From Oscillospiraceae bacterium (GTDB lineage: Bacteria; Bacillota; Clostridia; Oscillospirales; Ruminococcaceae), in the NCBI GenBank assembly GCA_018110855.1, contig JAGBFZ010000018.1:1-7825 (forward strand): a stretch of 7,825 bases of DNA, given 5' to 3'. Made by a program: the position numbers and the translations under genes. Shown here one piece after another: positions 1 to 6,470 of this stretch (the first letter of the stretch is position 1; each line of letters begins with the position of its first letter). The notes beneath the pieces were generated by a model. That model did not search any database. It was not told where the DNA came from and was given only the letters and a program-made list of their open reading frames with translations.

Positions 1-40
1 ATAATTATACCATTTCCTGTATATTTTGTCAAATAAAGCA

Positions 41-75
41 AAAAATATCCGCAGACCATTATAGTCTGCGGATAT
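41..75 (-). terminator. Intrinsic terminator of the tRNA-Leu gene
   Basis: A perfect 12-bp stem (45-56 paired with 64-75) closes a 7-nt loop. Read on the minus strand it is followed at once by a T run (TTTTTGC, complement of 39-45). It lies 8 nt past the CCA end of the minus-strand tRNA, so it most likely ends that transcript. The plus strand has no T run after the stem, so it should act in one direction only. Confidence 0.9.
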
Positions 76-82
76 CAAGCCT

Positions 83-166
83 TGGTGCGAGAGATGGGAC
101 TTGAACCCACACGTCAAAGACACACGCACCTCAAACGTGCCTGTCTGCCTATTCCAGCACTCTCGC
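83..166 (-). tRNA. tRNA-Leu, anticodon GAG, CCA encoded
   Basis: On the minus strand the sequence folds as a class II tRNA. The 7-bp acceptor stem pairs 160-166 with 87-93, followed by discriminator A (86) and a genomically encoded CCA (83-85). The anticodon stem is CACGT/GCGTG and its 7-nt loop TTGAGGT (128-134) places anticodon GAG at 130-132, which reads CUC and CUU leucine codons. A short extra arm (GTC-TTT-GAC) and a T arm with loop TTCAAGT follow. The D-arm segment containing GGAATAGGCAGACA is typical of bacterial tRNA-Leu. Shifting the loop by one or two bases to give UGA or UUG anticodons breaks the stem pairing, so GAG is preferred. The gene stands alone between its own promoter and terminator. 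Confidence 0.95.
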
Positions 167-200
167 ATATTTTTTCTTCCGTTTTTCAACCGACTATGCC

Positions 201-229
201 ATTATATCACATGAGAAATTGTTTGTCAA
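201..229 (-). promoter_or_regulatory. Consensus sigma-A promoter of tRNA-Leu
   Basis: Reading the minus strand, TTGACA (224-229) is followed by a 17-nt spacer and TATAAT (201-206). Both hexamers and the spacer match the housekeeping consensus exactly, as expected for a strongly expressed stable RNA. Transcription should start near 194, about 28 nt before the mature tRNA 5' end, leaving a short 5' leader for RNase P to remove. Confidence 0.9.
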
Positions 230-357
230 GAGTTTTTTTGAAATTTCCCGAAAAATTTTTCTGCTTTTTCCCGCTGCATTGTACATACTTATGATTTTTG
301 CGTTATATTGCTGTACAATCCGCCCTGCGCCCCTTTGGAATTTTGTTATAATCGCTA
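230..357. other. Divergent intergenic region with a paired TGTACA motif
   Basis: No credible gene is seen between the tRNA promoter and the rlmB promoter. ORFs crossing this AT-rich stretch lack ribosome binding sites and resemble nothing. The only structure noticed is an 8-bp inverted repeat, ATTGTACA (278-285) and TGTACAAT (312-319). Each copy contains the self-complementary hexamer TGTACA, and the two are spaced 32 nt apart. A TATAAT preceded by TGT (344-352) resembles an extended -10 element but has no matching -35, so it is not called as a promoter. Confidence 0.4.
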
Positions 358-386
358 TTGAAAAAAGCTGTCGTATGCTGTATAAT
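358..386 (+). promoter_or_regulatory. Sigma-A promoter for rlmB and the downstream gene
   Basis: TTGAAA (358-363), a 17-nt spacer and TATAAT (381-386) form a near-consensus promoter, with a start expected near 393. This gives a 5' leader of about 70 nt before the ribosome binding site and ATG at 465. No internal promoter is obvious in the 48 nt after rlmB, so the same promoter probably also transcribes the long membrane-protein gene. Confidence 0.8.
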
Positions 387-464
387 ATATTAGTATAGGA
401 AAATATGCATAAATGTATAATTTGTCGTACCGTCCCCAAAAAGACGGATAGATTGGAGAAAAAT

Positions 465-1343
465 ATGGCATATCAGCGTTATGATAAAAACAAGGGCAGA
501 AACAGCGGAAAGGACTTCTCTTCAAAGCCCCGCAGAGGCGGCAGACCCGAAAAGTCCTTTGAGGAGCCTCTGAGAAATATTCCCGACGCAGCCGACAGAG
601 GAGAGGCAGAGGGACTTATTATAGGCAGAAACCCCGTTATGGAGGCTCTTAAATCGGGCAAGTCCATCGACACTATCTACGTTAACGGCGAGGCCGGAGG
701 AAGCATCAGCACAATTACCCGTATAGCCCGTGAAAAGGGCATTGTAATAAAGAACGTTAGCGACCAGAAGCTCACTCAGATGTGTGCGGGAGCCTCCCAT
801 CAGGGAATAATCGCTTCGGGAGCCTGCGCAGAATACGTTTCCGTTGAGGATATACTGAATATCTCAAAGAAAAAGGGAACAGCCCCCTTTATCATAATCT
901 GCGATGAGATAGAGGATCCCCACAATCTGGGAGCTATCATCAGAACAGCGGAGGCTGCGGGAGCGGACGGCATCATTATCCCCAAGCGGAGAAGTGCTTC
1001 TCTCAACGCTACCGTTTTCAAGACCTCTGCGGGAGCGGCAAGCTGGCTTCCCGTTGCGAGAGTTGCGAATTTAGGCGCAGCAATTGACGAGCTGAAGAAA
1101 AACGGCGTGTGGATATACGGCACAGACGCTTCGGGCAGCGATTACACAAAGGCTTCCTTCACAGGACCCGCAGCCTTTGTTATCGGCTCGGAGGGCTTCG
1201 GCATGGGAAGGCTCATAAAGGAAAAGTGCGATTTCCTTGTAAAGCTCCCCATGTACGGAAAGATAACCTCTCTGAACGCTTCGGTTGCGGCGGGAATATT
1301 CATGTACGAGGCTGTAAGGCAGAGAGCTTCGGCGGGGGAGTAA
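465..1343 (+). CDS. rlmB: 23S rRNA 2'-O-ribose methyltransferase, RlmB/TrmH group 3 (SPOUT)
   Basis: The product (292 residues) belongs to the SpoU/TrmH family, which transfers a methyl group from S-adenosylmethionine to a ribose 2'-OH; the RlmB branch modifies a guanosine in 23S rRNA. Residues 1-48 are a basic, low-complexity tail rich in R, K and G. Residues about 50-130 form the substrate-binding domain (GRNPVMEAL, SHQGI), and about 141-290 the knotted SPOUT domain. Motif 1 is DPHNLGAIIRT (151-161; conserved N154 and R160), motif 2 FVIGSEGFGM (238-247; E243), and motif 3 SLNASVAAG (269-277; N271). All key residues are present. The start at 465 has GGAG at 455-458. An in-frame ATG at 405 would add 20 residues but sits only about 12 nt after the predicted transcript start and has a weaker site, so 465 is preferred. 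The fold is certain; the exact target (RlmB rather than another TrmH-like enzyme) is inferred from the domain layout. Confidence 0.9.
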   Translation: MAYQRYDKNKGRNSGKDFSSKPRRGGRPEKSFEEPLRNIPDAADRGEAEGLIIGRNPVMEALKSGKSIDTIYVNGEAGGSISTITRIAREKGIVIKNVSDQKLTQMCAGASHQGIIASGACAEYVSVEDILNISKKKGTAPFIIICDEIEDPHNLGAIIRTAEAAGADGIIIPKRRSASLNATVFKTSAGAASWLPVARVANLGAAIDELKKNGVWIYGTDASGSDYTKASFTGPAAFVIGSEGFGMGRLIKEKCDFLVKLPMYGKITSLNASVAAGIFMYEAVRQRASAGE

Positions 1344-1375
1344 CTTTTCCTGCGTAAATCGGCAGAACACTTTGC

Positions 1376-1382
1376 AAGGAGG
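1376..1382 (+). promoter_or_regulatory. Ribosome binding site supporting a TTG start
   Basis: AAGGAGG lies 9 nt before the TTG at 1392. It is a near-perfect anti-Shine-Dalgarno match. The first in-frame ATG of this reading frame encodes residue 66, far downstream of this site, so it fixes the unusual TTG start of the 991-residue protein. Confidence 0.85.
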
Positions 1383-1391
1383 AAATAAAAT

Positions 1392-4367
1392 TTGTCTGAT
1401 AAATTTTCCCTTGACGATATATTGAACGAATATTCAGGCTCAGGTGGCAATAGCTCGGGGCAGTCCCTTGACGATATCCTTAACAGCTATCCTGCTACCA
1501 AGAACTATGAGGATTCGGGGCTTGCGGAGATATTTGACAGCAGAAGCTCTACCACTGATATCGACCTGAGCGGGATAAGCATATCCATGCCGCAGGATTA
1601 TCCATCTCCCGAGGAGATACGCAGAAGCAAGGAGCAGCCTGTCAGCGTTCACGATATCCCCGAGGATCAGCTCACCGAGGAAGAGCGGATAAAAAAGAGC
1701 AAGCAGATAGATTATGAGATAATCAGCGGCGATTACGAAAGAAAATATATGCCCGATGAGCTGAAAACCGAGGCTGAGCTTAAAGCCGAGGGAAAGACCG
1801 ATATGGCTGCTAAGGCTGATGCCGCTTCCGAGGACAAGGCTTCCAAGAAAAAGGTCAAGGTAAAGCCTGCAAAGAAGAAATTCGCTGCGGATTTCGGCGA
1901 GGGTCTGAAAGGAGTTCATTCTTCCTTTGACGATGACGAATTTGACCGCAAATACGGCGGCGCCCCTCTTTTCACATCAGAGGACCGTGACGAGCTTATC
2001 GGCGAAGAGCTGCATGAGATACCCTTTGAAATAAAGCCTCCTTCAGGCTCAAGTTTGTCGGAAAAGCTCGAACGGGAAGCGGAATTTAACGAGAAATACA
2101 GTTCCTCCGCAGGGGTAAAGCATGAGCATAAGGTAAGACCCGAAAGGGTCGTGCAGAAGCAGGAAGCAGCAAGCCCCTTTGATAAATATGCAGCCATTGA
2201 CGATCTTGACAGTATTCTCGGGCAGTATGAGAAAAAGGAGCAGCCTCAGACCTTAAAGCGCTCCGAAACCTCTCCTCTCAAGGGCTTCACCGATATTTTC
2301 AATAAGATAATGGCAAAGGAGGAAGCAGGCGGAGAAGGCTCCGAGCTTTTAGAAGAAAGCAAGAAGCTGAAGCGCTCCGATGTTGCCATCGAGAGAAAGA
2401 AGATATCCGATATCGGTCTTGATCTTTCGGACAAAATGATAAAGGACACTTCTCAGATAAATATAGACAAGACCAATGCGGAGCTTGAAAAGCTCAATGC
2501 TCTCAAGGAGCGCAGAAGCAAGAAGATCAAGGATTTCGTGCTTATGGGCGGCGAGGAGGAGAATACTCCCGAGGAAAACGCCGAGGCTTCGGAAAATACT
2601 GAGATCGACGATTTTGAGAGCCTTGTGGACGCTCCCGATATACAGGAGCATATCACGGGGCAGAAAAACAAGCTGATCTTCAGGCTTGCTATACTGTTCA
2701 TCTGCTTTGCGGCTACTACATATATGGCAGTTGCCAATGATTTCAAGCTGCCCGTTTTAGAGTCGCTGTCAATTATAGATAAGAGAAGCCAGCCGGATGT
2801 ATTTCTGTTCATAAACAGCGTTATCGGCGTGGTTGCAGGCTTTGTTGCGTCCCAGACCATTTCCGGGGGCATATCGAAGCTCCTTTCGGGAAAGGCGGAC
2901 TGCGATTCCCTTTCGGCAATGACACTTGTGTCCTGCCTGCTCACATCGATGATATCACTTGCGGATTCCAATATGGTAAGGGGAAGCTATGTTTACATTT
3001 TCACTCCTGTTGCCATTGGTTCCCTTATATTCAATACTATCGGAAAGCTGCTGATAATCAGCCGTACACAGCGCAGCTTTACCTTCATTTCAGATGATAA
3101 CGACCGCTATGCTCTCTTTGTTGTGGATGACGAGGAAAAGGCTCAGAACTTTACCCGAGGCTCCCTGTCGGATTTTCCTGTGCTTGCGGGAATGCAGAAA
3201 ACTGAGGTCATTACCGATTTCCTCAAAACCTCCTATGCAGGGGACAGCACCGACAGATTCAGCAAGATGGTCTGCCCCATAATTGCGGCGGCAGGACTTG
3301 TTATCGGAATAATCGCTGCTCTTCTCGCAAGAGTTGAGCATGGAACAATGGGTGCGGTATGTGTTGGACTTTCCACATTTTCAGCCTGCGCTTCAATATG
3401 CTCCTGCTTCGGAATGATGCTTGTGGTTAATCTCCCCATGGAAAAGGCTTCCTCAAAGTACAGCTCAAAGCAGGGCGCTATTGTGGGCTATGACAGCATT
3501 GAGGAATTCGGTGATGTAAACAGCATTATGATAGACGCAGCCTCGCTTTTTCCTCCGGGAAGCATTATTCTCAGAAATATCAAGTCCTTCCCCGATTCAA
3601 GCATAGATGAAGCTATTGTTGAAGCGGCAAGCCTTACAAGCCAGTCGGGCAGCGTCCTCAATAATATGTTCTATGATATAATTGTTGGAAAAACGGAAAT
3701 GCTTGACCCTGTGGAGAGCTATATTTACGAGGATTCCATGGGACTTTGCGGCTGGATAAACAACAAGCGTGTGCTTCTCGGAAACAGGGAGCTTATGCAG
3801 AATCACAGCATTGAAGGGCTTCCTTCCATTGCCAAGGAAAACGAGTACACTGACGGAGACAAGATAGCCGTATATCTGTCCATATCGGGACAGCTTTCTG
3901 CCATGTTCATAATCGAGCTGACCGCCTCCTATCAGATAAAGAAGGCTCTCAAGGAGCTGGAAAGGGGCGGCGTGGCGGTAATGCTCCGCTCGGTGGATTC
4001 CATGCTTTCGGTAAGCAGGCTTTCGGAGCTGTTTGAGGTAACTCCTCTTCTTTTCAAGCTTATTCCCTTCAGGCTCCACCCCGATTACGAAGCATCAACG
4101 GAATATTCCGCCAAAAGGTCTGCGACCCTTGTATGCTCGGGAAGATTTGCTTCCTTTGCACAGCTGATCCTTGGCGCTAACCGCCTGAGAGGGACTATCT
4201 CCGCAGGAATTGCGATGCAGGCGGCGGAGATACTTCTGGGAATCCTGCTCACCCTTGCGCTGGTGCTTCTGCACTCCATGGCAGAGCTTACGGTAACGAA
4301 TATCCTGCTTTATAATTTTGTTTTTGTGTGCCTGTATTTTGTATTTCAGGCGTTCAGAAAGGTATAA
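1392..4367 (+). CDS. Large membrane protein: apparent catalytically dead P1B-type ATPase homologue with long hydrophilic N-terminus
   Basis: The product has 991 residues. Residues 1-425 are hydrophilic, charged and probably largely disordered, with a lysine-rich patch (151-163) and a short LDDIL-type motif near residues 6-11 and 25-30. Eight hydrophobic segments follow in a 4+2+2 pattern (about 428-448, 469-490, 507-525, 533-557; 627-648, 652-682; 936-960, 964-986), the topology of P1B metal-transporting ATPases. CSC (670-672) stands where CPC is expected. The stretch SSKQGAIVGYDSIEEFGDVNS just after it (691-711) resembles the segment before the phosphorylation loop, but DKTGT is replaced by DAASL (715-719). 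RVLLGN (793-798) recalls the nucleotide-domain VGN motif. The usual HP is replaced near 753-755, TGDN is replaced by SVDS (867-870), and TGE and GDGxND are not found. Inference: it keeps the fold but cannot run an ATP cycle, so it may be a sensor, scaffold or regulator. It lies 48 nt after rlmB and is probably cotranscribed. Function unknown. Confidence 0.75.
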   Translation: MSDKFSLDDILNEYSGSGGNSSGQSLDDILNSYPATKNYEDSGLAEIFDSRSSTTDIDLSGISISMPQDYPSPEEIRRSKEQPVSVHDIPEDQLTEEERIKKSKQIDYEIISGDYERKYMPDELKTEAELKAEGKTDMAAKADAASEDKASKKKVKVKPAKKKFAADFGEGLKGVHSSFDDDEFDRKYGGAPLFTSEDRDELIGEELHEIPFEIKPPSGSSLSEKLEREAEFNEKYSSSAGVKHEHKVRPERVVQKQEAASPFDKYAAIDDLDSILGQYEKKEQPQTLKRSETSPLKGFTDIFNKIMAKEEAGGEGSELLEESKKLKRSDVAIERKKISDIGLDLSDKMIKDTSQINIDKTNAELEKLNALKERRSKKIKDFVLMGGEEENTPEENAEASENTEIDDFESLVDAPDIQEHITGQKNKLIFRLAILFICFAATTYMAVANDFKLPVLESLSIIDKRSQPDVFLFINSVIGVVAGFVASQTISGGISKLLSGKADCDSLSAMTLVSCLLTSMISLADSNMVRGSYVYIFTPVAIGSLIFNTIGKLLIISRTQRSFTFISDDNDRYALFVVDDEEKAQNFTRGSLSDFPVLAGMQKTEVITDFLKTSYAGDSTDRFSKMVCPIIAAAGLVIGIIAALLARVEHGTMGAVCVGLSTFSACASICSCFGMMLVVNLPMEKASSKYSSKQGAIVGYDSIEEFGDVNSIMIDAASLFPPGSIILRNIKSFPDSSIDEAIVEAASLTSQSGSVLNNMFYDIIVGKTEMLDPVESYIYEDSMGLCGWINNKRVLLGNRELMQNHSIEGLPSIAKENEYTDGDKIAVYLSISGQLSAMFIIELTASYQIKKALKELERGGVAVMLRSVDSMLSVSRLSELFEVTPLLFKLIPFRLHPDYEASTEYSAKRSATLVCSGRFASFAQLILGANRLRGTISAGIAMQAAEILLGILLTLALVLLHSMAELTVTNILLYNFVFVCLYFVFQAFRKV
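1407..1477 (+). repeat. Two copies of a 14-nt coding repeat (LDDIL motif)
   Basis: TCCCTTGACGATAT occurs at 1407-1420 and 1464-1477 in the same reading frame, each encoding SLDDIL (residues 6-11 and 25-30) followed by NEY or NSY. A looser version, IDDLDSILGQY, is encoded around 2196-2228 (residues 269-279). The motif repeats as protein in an otherwise low-complexity region, suggesting a short helical docking peptide rather than a DNA-level element. Confidence 0.6.
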
Positions 4368-4370
4368 TAA

Positions 4371-4410
4371 AAAGATTCCCCGTGTTAATGCAAAACATGG
4401 GGAATTTTTG
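4371..4410 (+). terminator. Intrinsic terminator of the rlmB unit
   Basis: A 12-bp stem with one G-U pair (4375-4386 with 4394-4405) closes a 7-nt loop and runs into TTTTT (4405-4409), only 7 nt after the stop codon at 4365-4367. The A run at 4371-4373 could pair with the T run and help terminate on the opposite strand, but no minus-strand gene approaches it. Confidence 0.9.
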
Positions 4411-4478
4411 TTATAGATTAAAATCAGATTAAAACCCGTTCTAACGGTGACAGATAAATGAAAATTAGGTTAAAGTCA

Positions 4479-4507
4479 TTGACGGGGAAATGGTAATATG
4501 CTACAAT
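4479..4507 (+). promoter_or_regulatory. Extended -10 promoter of the J-domain unit
   Basis: TTGACG (4479-4484), a 17-nt spacer and TACAAT (4502-4507) form a good sigma-A promoter, strengthened by TGC just before the -10 element (4499-4501). Transcription is expected near 4514, about 33 nt before the ATG at 4547. It lies after a strong terminator, so the three following genes appear to be independently transcribed. Confidence 0.85.
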
Positions 4508-4546
4508 AAAAAAGAGAAAAACAACTAACGGAAATGGAGCAGGATT

Positions 4547-5241
4547 ATGAGCGTTGATCCCTATCAGGTGCTGGGAGTACCCTACAATGCGGACGAGGAC
4601 GAGATAAAAAAGAAATACCGATCTCTTGTAAAGCAGTATCACCCCGATCTGCACCCCAACGACCCCGAGGCTGCAAAAAAATGAGCGAGATAAACGCTGC
4701 CTATGAGATGATAAAGTCGGGTGAAGCCTCCGCATATCGGGGCGGTTCATCATATTCTGGCGGACAGACCTCATCGGGCGGATATTCGGGAGCGCAGTCC
4801 TATCAGTACGGTGATATGGACGATTTCCTCAATTCCTTTTTCGGAGCCTTCGGCTTCGGAACAGCAGCATCTCAGATGAACGAAAATGAGGTATATGAAA
4901 AGGTACGCAGATATATTGCCGAGGGAGATCTGGCTTCTGCGGAGTCGCTTCTGAACCGAATGGTTATACGAGGCGGAAGGTGGTATTATTATGCCGCCCA
5001 GCTTTGCAGCATGGCAGGAGAATACCGTGAAGCTGTGCGATACGCCGATGAAGCAAGGAGATCTGACCCATCTGACCCCGAATTTGCGGAGCTTTCCGCA
5101 GATTATCATAAGCGGTATGACGCTGTTATCAGAAGAAGCAGGATAATTCCCTCAATATTGACCGTTGTGACCTATTCACTTGTTGTCATATTTATTCTCA
5201 GAATGGCAGTTTCCCTTTTCGGCTGGCTGTTTTTCATGTAA
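4547..5241 (+). CDS. J-domain (DnaJ-like) TPR-like membrane protein, reading frame interrupted at an A7 run
   Basis: Frame 1 starts at ATG 4547 (GGAG at 4536-4539) and encodes the first 45 residues of a J domain: DPYQVLGV, the basic helix [13 protein letters not shown] and the HPD tripeptide (residues 32-34) that stimulates Hsp70 ATPase activity. It stops at TGA 4682-4684. The rest of the J domain ([13 protein letters not shown], typical helix III) continues in the -1 frame from 4681 to 5241. The joined product would be 231 residues: J domain 3-58, a Gly/Ser/Tyr-rich linker 63-105, two TPR-like helical hairpins about 113-180, and a C-terminal membrane segment about 200-228. It would be an anchored DnaK partner with the J domain on the cytoplasmic side. 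The break lies exactly on A_AAA_AAA (4675-4681). Options are programmed -1 frameshifting, two coupled proteins (the stop and an ATG overlap as ATGA), a frameshift mutation, or a one-base error in the A run. The family call is secure; the way it is expressed is not. Confidence 0.8.
4675..4684 (+). other. A_AAA_AAA heptamer followed by UGA: candidate -1 slippery site with ATGA overlap
   Basis: Seven A residues (4675-4681) are phased as A AAA AAA in the upstream frame, matching the X XXY YYZ slippery pattern, and UGA follows directly. Slipping back one base lets translation continue as ATG AGC GAG in the downstream frame and restores a normal J domain. GAGG (4667-4670) lies 4 nt before the run; it could stimulate slippage or serve the ATG at 4681 as a weak ribosome binding site. 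I see no strong stem-loop at the usual 5-9 nt distance; only a 4-bp stem (4684-4687 with 4695-4698). Confidence 0.6.
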
Positions 5242-5262
5242 CTTTTGAACCGAGGTAATTTT

Positions 5263-5667
5263 ATGGAAAAGCTCAGAAATAAATTTATTGCCTTTATGTA
5301 CGGCAGAAACGGAGCCGACAGTCTTTATAAAGCCTCTGTGGCGGTATATTTTGCAATGGCAGCGGCAAATCTTTTCCTGCGCTCTGCAATTCTCAGCATA
5401 TTGATGTGGGCGCTTTTTATATGGGCAACCTTCCGCTGCTTTTCGAAGAATGTCTATAAGCGCAGCCTTGAAAATCAGGCGTTTCTGAGAATAGAGGAAA
5501 AGGCGGCACGAAAATTTAAAATGACAAAAACAATGCTCACCGACAAGGAGCACTGCTATAAAAAATGTTCTCACTGCAAAGCATATCTCAGGCTCCCGAA
5601 ACGTTCGGGAACCCATACCGCAGTCTGCCCGAAATGCGGTGAGAAGCTGACAGTCAGAATAAGATAA
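5263..5667 (+). CDS. Small membrane protein with C-terminal zinc ribbon
   Basis: The product (134 residues) has two hydrophobic segments (about 22-39 and 42-60) and then a basic, soluble C-terminal part. Two CxxC pairs at C102/C105 and C122/C125, in CSHC and CPKC followed by GEKLTVRIR, form a typical zinc ribbon; C98 is an extra cysteine outside it. With both termini in the cytoplasm, the ribbon would face inward and could bind nucleic acid or protein. The start at 5263 is chosen because GAGG (5252-5255) lies 7 nt upstream; an in-frame TTG at 5245 would add six residues that include this site. The gene begins 21 nt after the J-domain gene, so the two are probably cotranscribed and may act together at the membrane. 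I know of no firm function for this protein type. DNA-level function is unlikely to be inferable from the ribbon alone. Confidence 0.8.
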   Translation: MEKLRNKFIAFMYGRNGADSLYKASVAVYFAMAAANLFLRSAILSILMWALFIWATFRCFSKNVYKRSLENQAFLRIEEKAARKFKMTKTMLTDKEHCYKKCSHCKAYLRLPKRSGTHTAVCPKCGEKLTVRIR

Positions 5668-5671
5668 AGGA
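5666..5671 (+). promoter_or_regulatory. Ribosome binding site for the TTG start of the TauE/SafE gene
   Basis: AAAGGA overlaps the stop codon of the zinc-ribbon gene (5665-5667) and lies 11 nt before TTG 5683. The spacing is a little long but no better site or ATG is near. The next in-frame ATG is residue 15, inside the first conserved membrane segment. The overlap suggests translational coupling between the two genes. Confidence 0.55.
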
Positions 5672-5682
5672 CTGAATATATC

Positions 5683-6462
5683 TTGGAACTCATAAAAACC
5701 ATAATAGTCTGCCTGTTTGCAGGAATGGGAGCAGGGCTTGGTACAGGCTTTGCGGGAATGAGCGCAGCGGCAGTCATCACACCCATGCTTGTGACCTTTC
5801 TGGGGATCCCAACCTATGAAGCAGTGGGGATAGCACTTGCCTCGGACGTGCTTGCCAGCGCAGTCTCGGCATATACCTACGGAAAAAACAAGAATCTTGA
5901 TATAAAAAACGGACTTATCATGATGGCGGCTGTCCTTGCTTTCACAATAGTGGGCAGCTATGTTTCAAGCCTTGTGCCCAATGAGACCATGGGCGGATTT
6001 TCCGTATGCATGACCTTTCTTCTCGGAATAAAATTCATTGTGAAGCCCGTTATGACTACAAAAGAAACAATGCAAAGCGTCTCTGCCAAAAAGCGGGCGG
6101 TGCAGTCTGTCCTCTGCGGCAGCATGATTGGCTTCATATGCGGATTTGTGGGCGCAGGCGGCGGAATGATGATGCTCCTTATCCTTACAAGCGTGCTGGG
6201 CTACGAGCTGAAAACCGCAGTGGGAACCAGCGTTTTCATTATGGCTTTTACGGCATTTACAGGCTCGGCTTCACATATTGTCATCGGCGGAATGCCCGAT
6301 ATGACAGTGCTTTTGCTGTGCGTGTCCTTCACCCTTATATGGGCGAGAATTGCCGCAAAATTTGCTAATAAGGCGTCTCCCGAGATTCTGAACCGTGCAA
6401 CGGGAATAGTGCTTGCTACCCTTGGTCTTGCCATAATGGCTGTAAATTTCTTTGTAAAGTGA
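5683..6462 (+). CDS. TauE/SafE family membrane permease
   Basis: The product (259 residues) is hydrophobic throughout, with about seven or eight membrane segments, the usual size for the TauE/SafE (sulfite exporter, formerly DUF81) family. The family's internal duplication is visible: a glycine-rich segment GAGLGTGFAGMSAAAVITPM at residues 16-35 and its counterpart GFICGFVGAGGGMMMLLIL at 150-168. The second half continues with a small-residue helix (AVGTSVFIMAFTAFTGSASH, 179-198). Characterised members export sulfite, sulfoacetate or other organosulfur anions, but the substrate cannot be read from this sequence. It starts at TTG, 15 nt after the zinc-ribbon gene, and seems to be the last gene of the J-domain unit. 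The link between a J-domain protein and an anion permease is unexplained and may simply reflect shared transcription. Confidence 0.88.
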   Translation: MELIKTIIVCLFAGMGAGLGTGFAGMSAAAVITPMLVTFLGIPTYEAVGIALASDVLASAVSAYTYGKNKNLDIKNGLIMMAAVLAFTIVGSYVSSLVPNETMGGFSVCMTFLLGIKFIVKPVMTTKETMQSVSAKKRAVQSVLCGSMIGFICGFVGAGGGMMMLLILTSVLGYELKTAVGTSVFIMAFTAFTGSASHIVIGGMPDMTVLLLCVSFTLIWARIAAKFANKASPEILNRATGIVLATLGLAIMAVNFFVK

Positions 6463-6470
6463 TATGCTTC

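Noticed and set aside
82..294. Plus-strand ORF across the tRNA and its promoter
   Set aside because: It runs antisense to the tRNA-Leu and through its promoter, has no ribosome binding site and encodes nothing recognisable.
430..447. Hairpin CCGTC/GACGG in the rlmB leader as an attenuator or riboswitch part
   Set aside because: Only 5 bp with an 8-nt A-rich loop, no T run after it, and the roughly 70-nt leader shows no recognisable riboswitch or T-box sequence.
405..464. Upstream ATG giving RlmB 20 extra residues
   Set aside because: It has only AGGA at 4 nt spacing, lies about 12 nt from the predicted transcript start, and the added residues match nothing in the family. ATG 465 has a better site.
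3597..4079. Long minus-strand ORF opposite the pseudo-ATPase
   Set aside because: It is antisense to a clearly coding frame, shows no family motifs and has no evident start signals. The other minus-strand ORFs here fail the same way.
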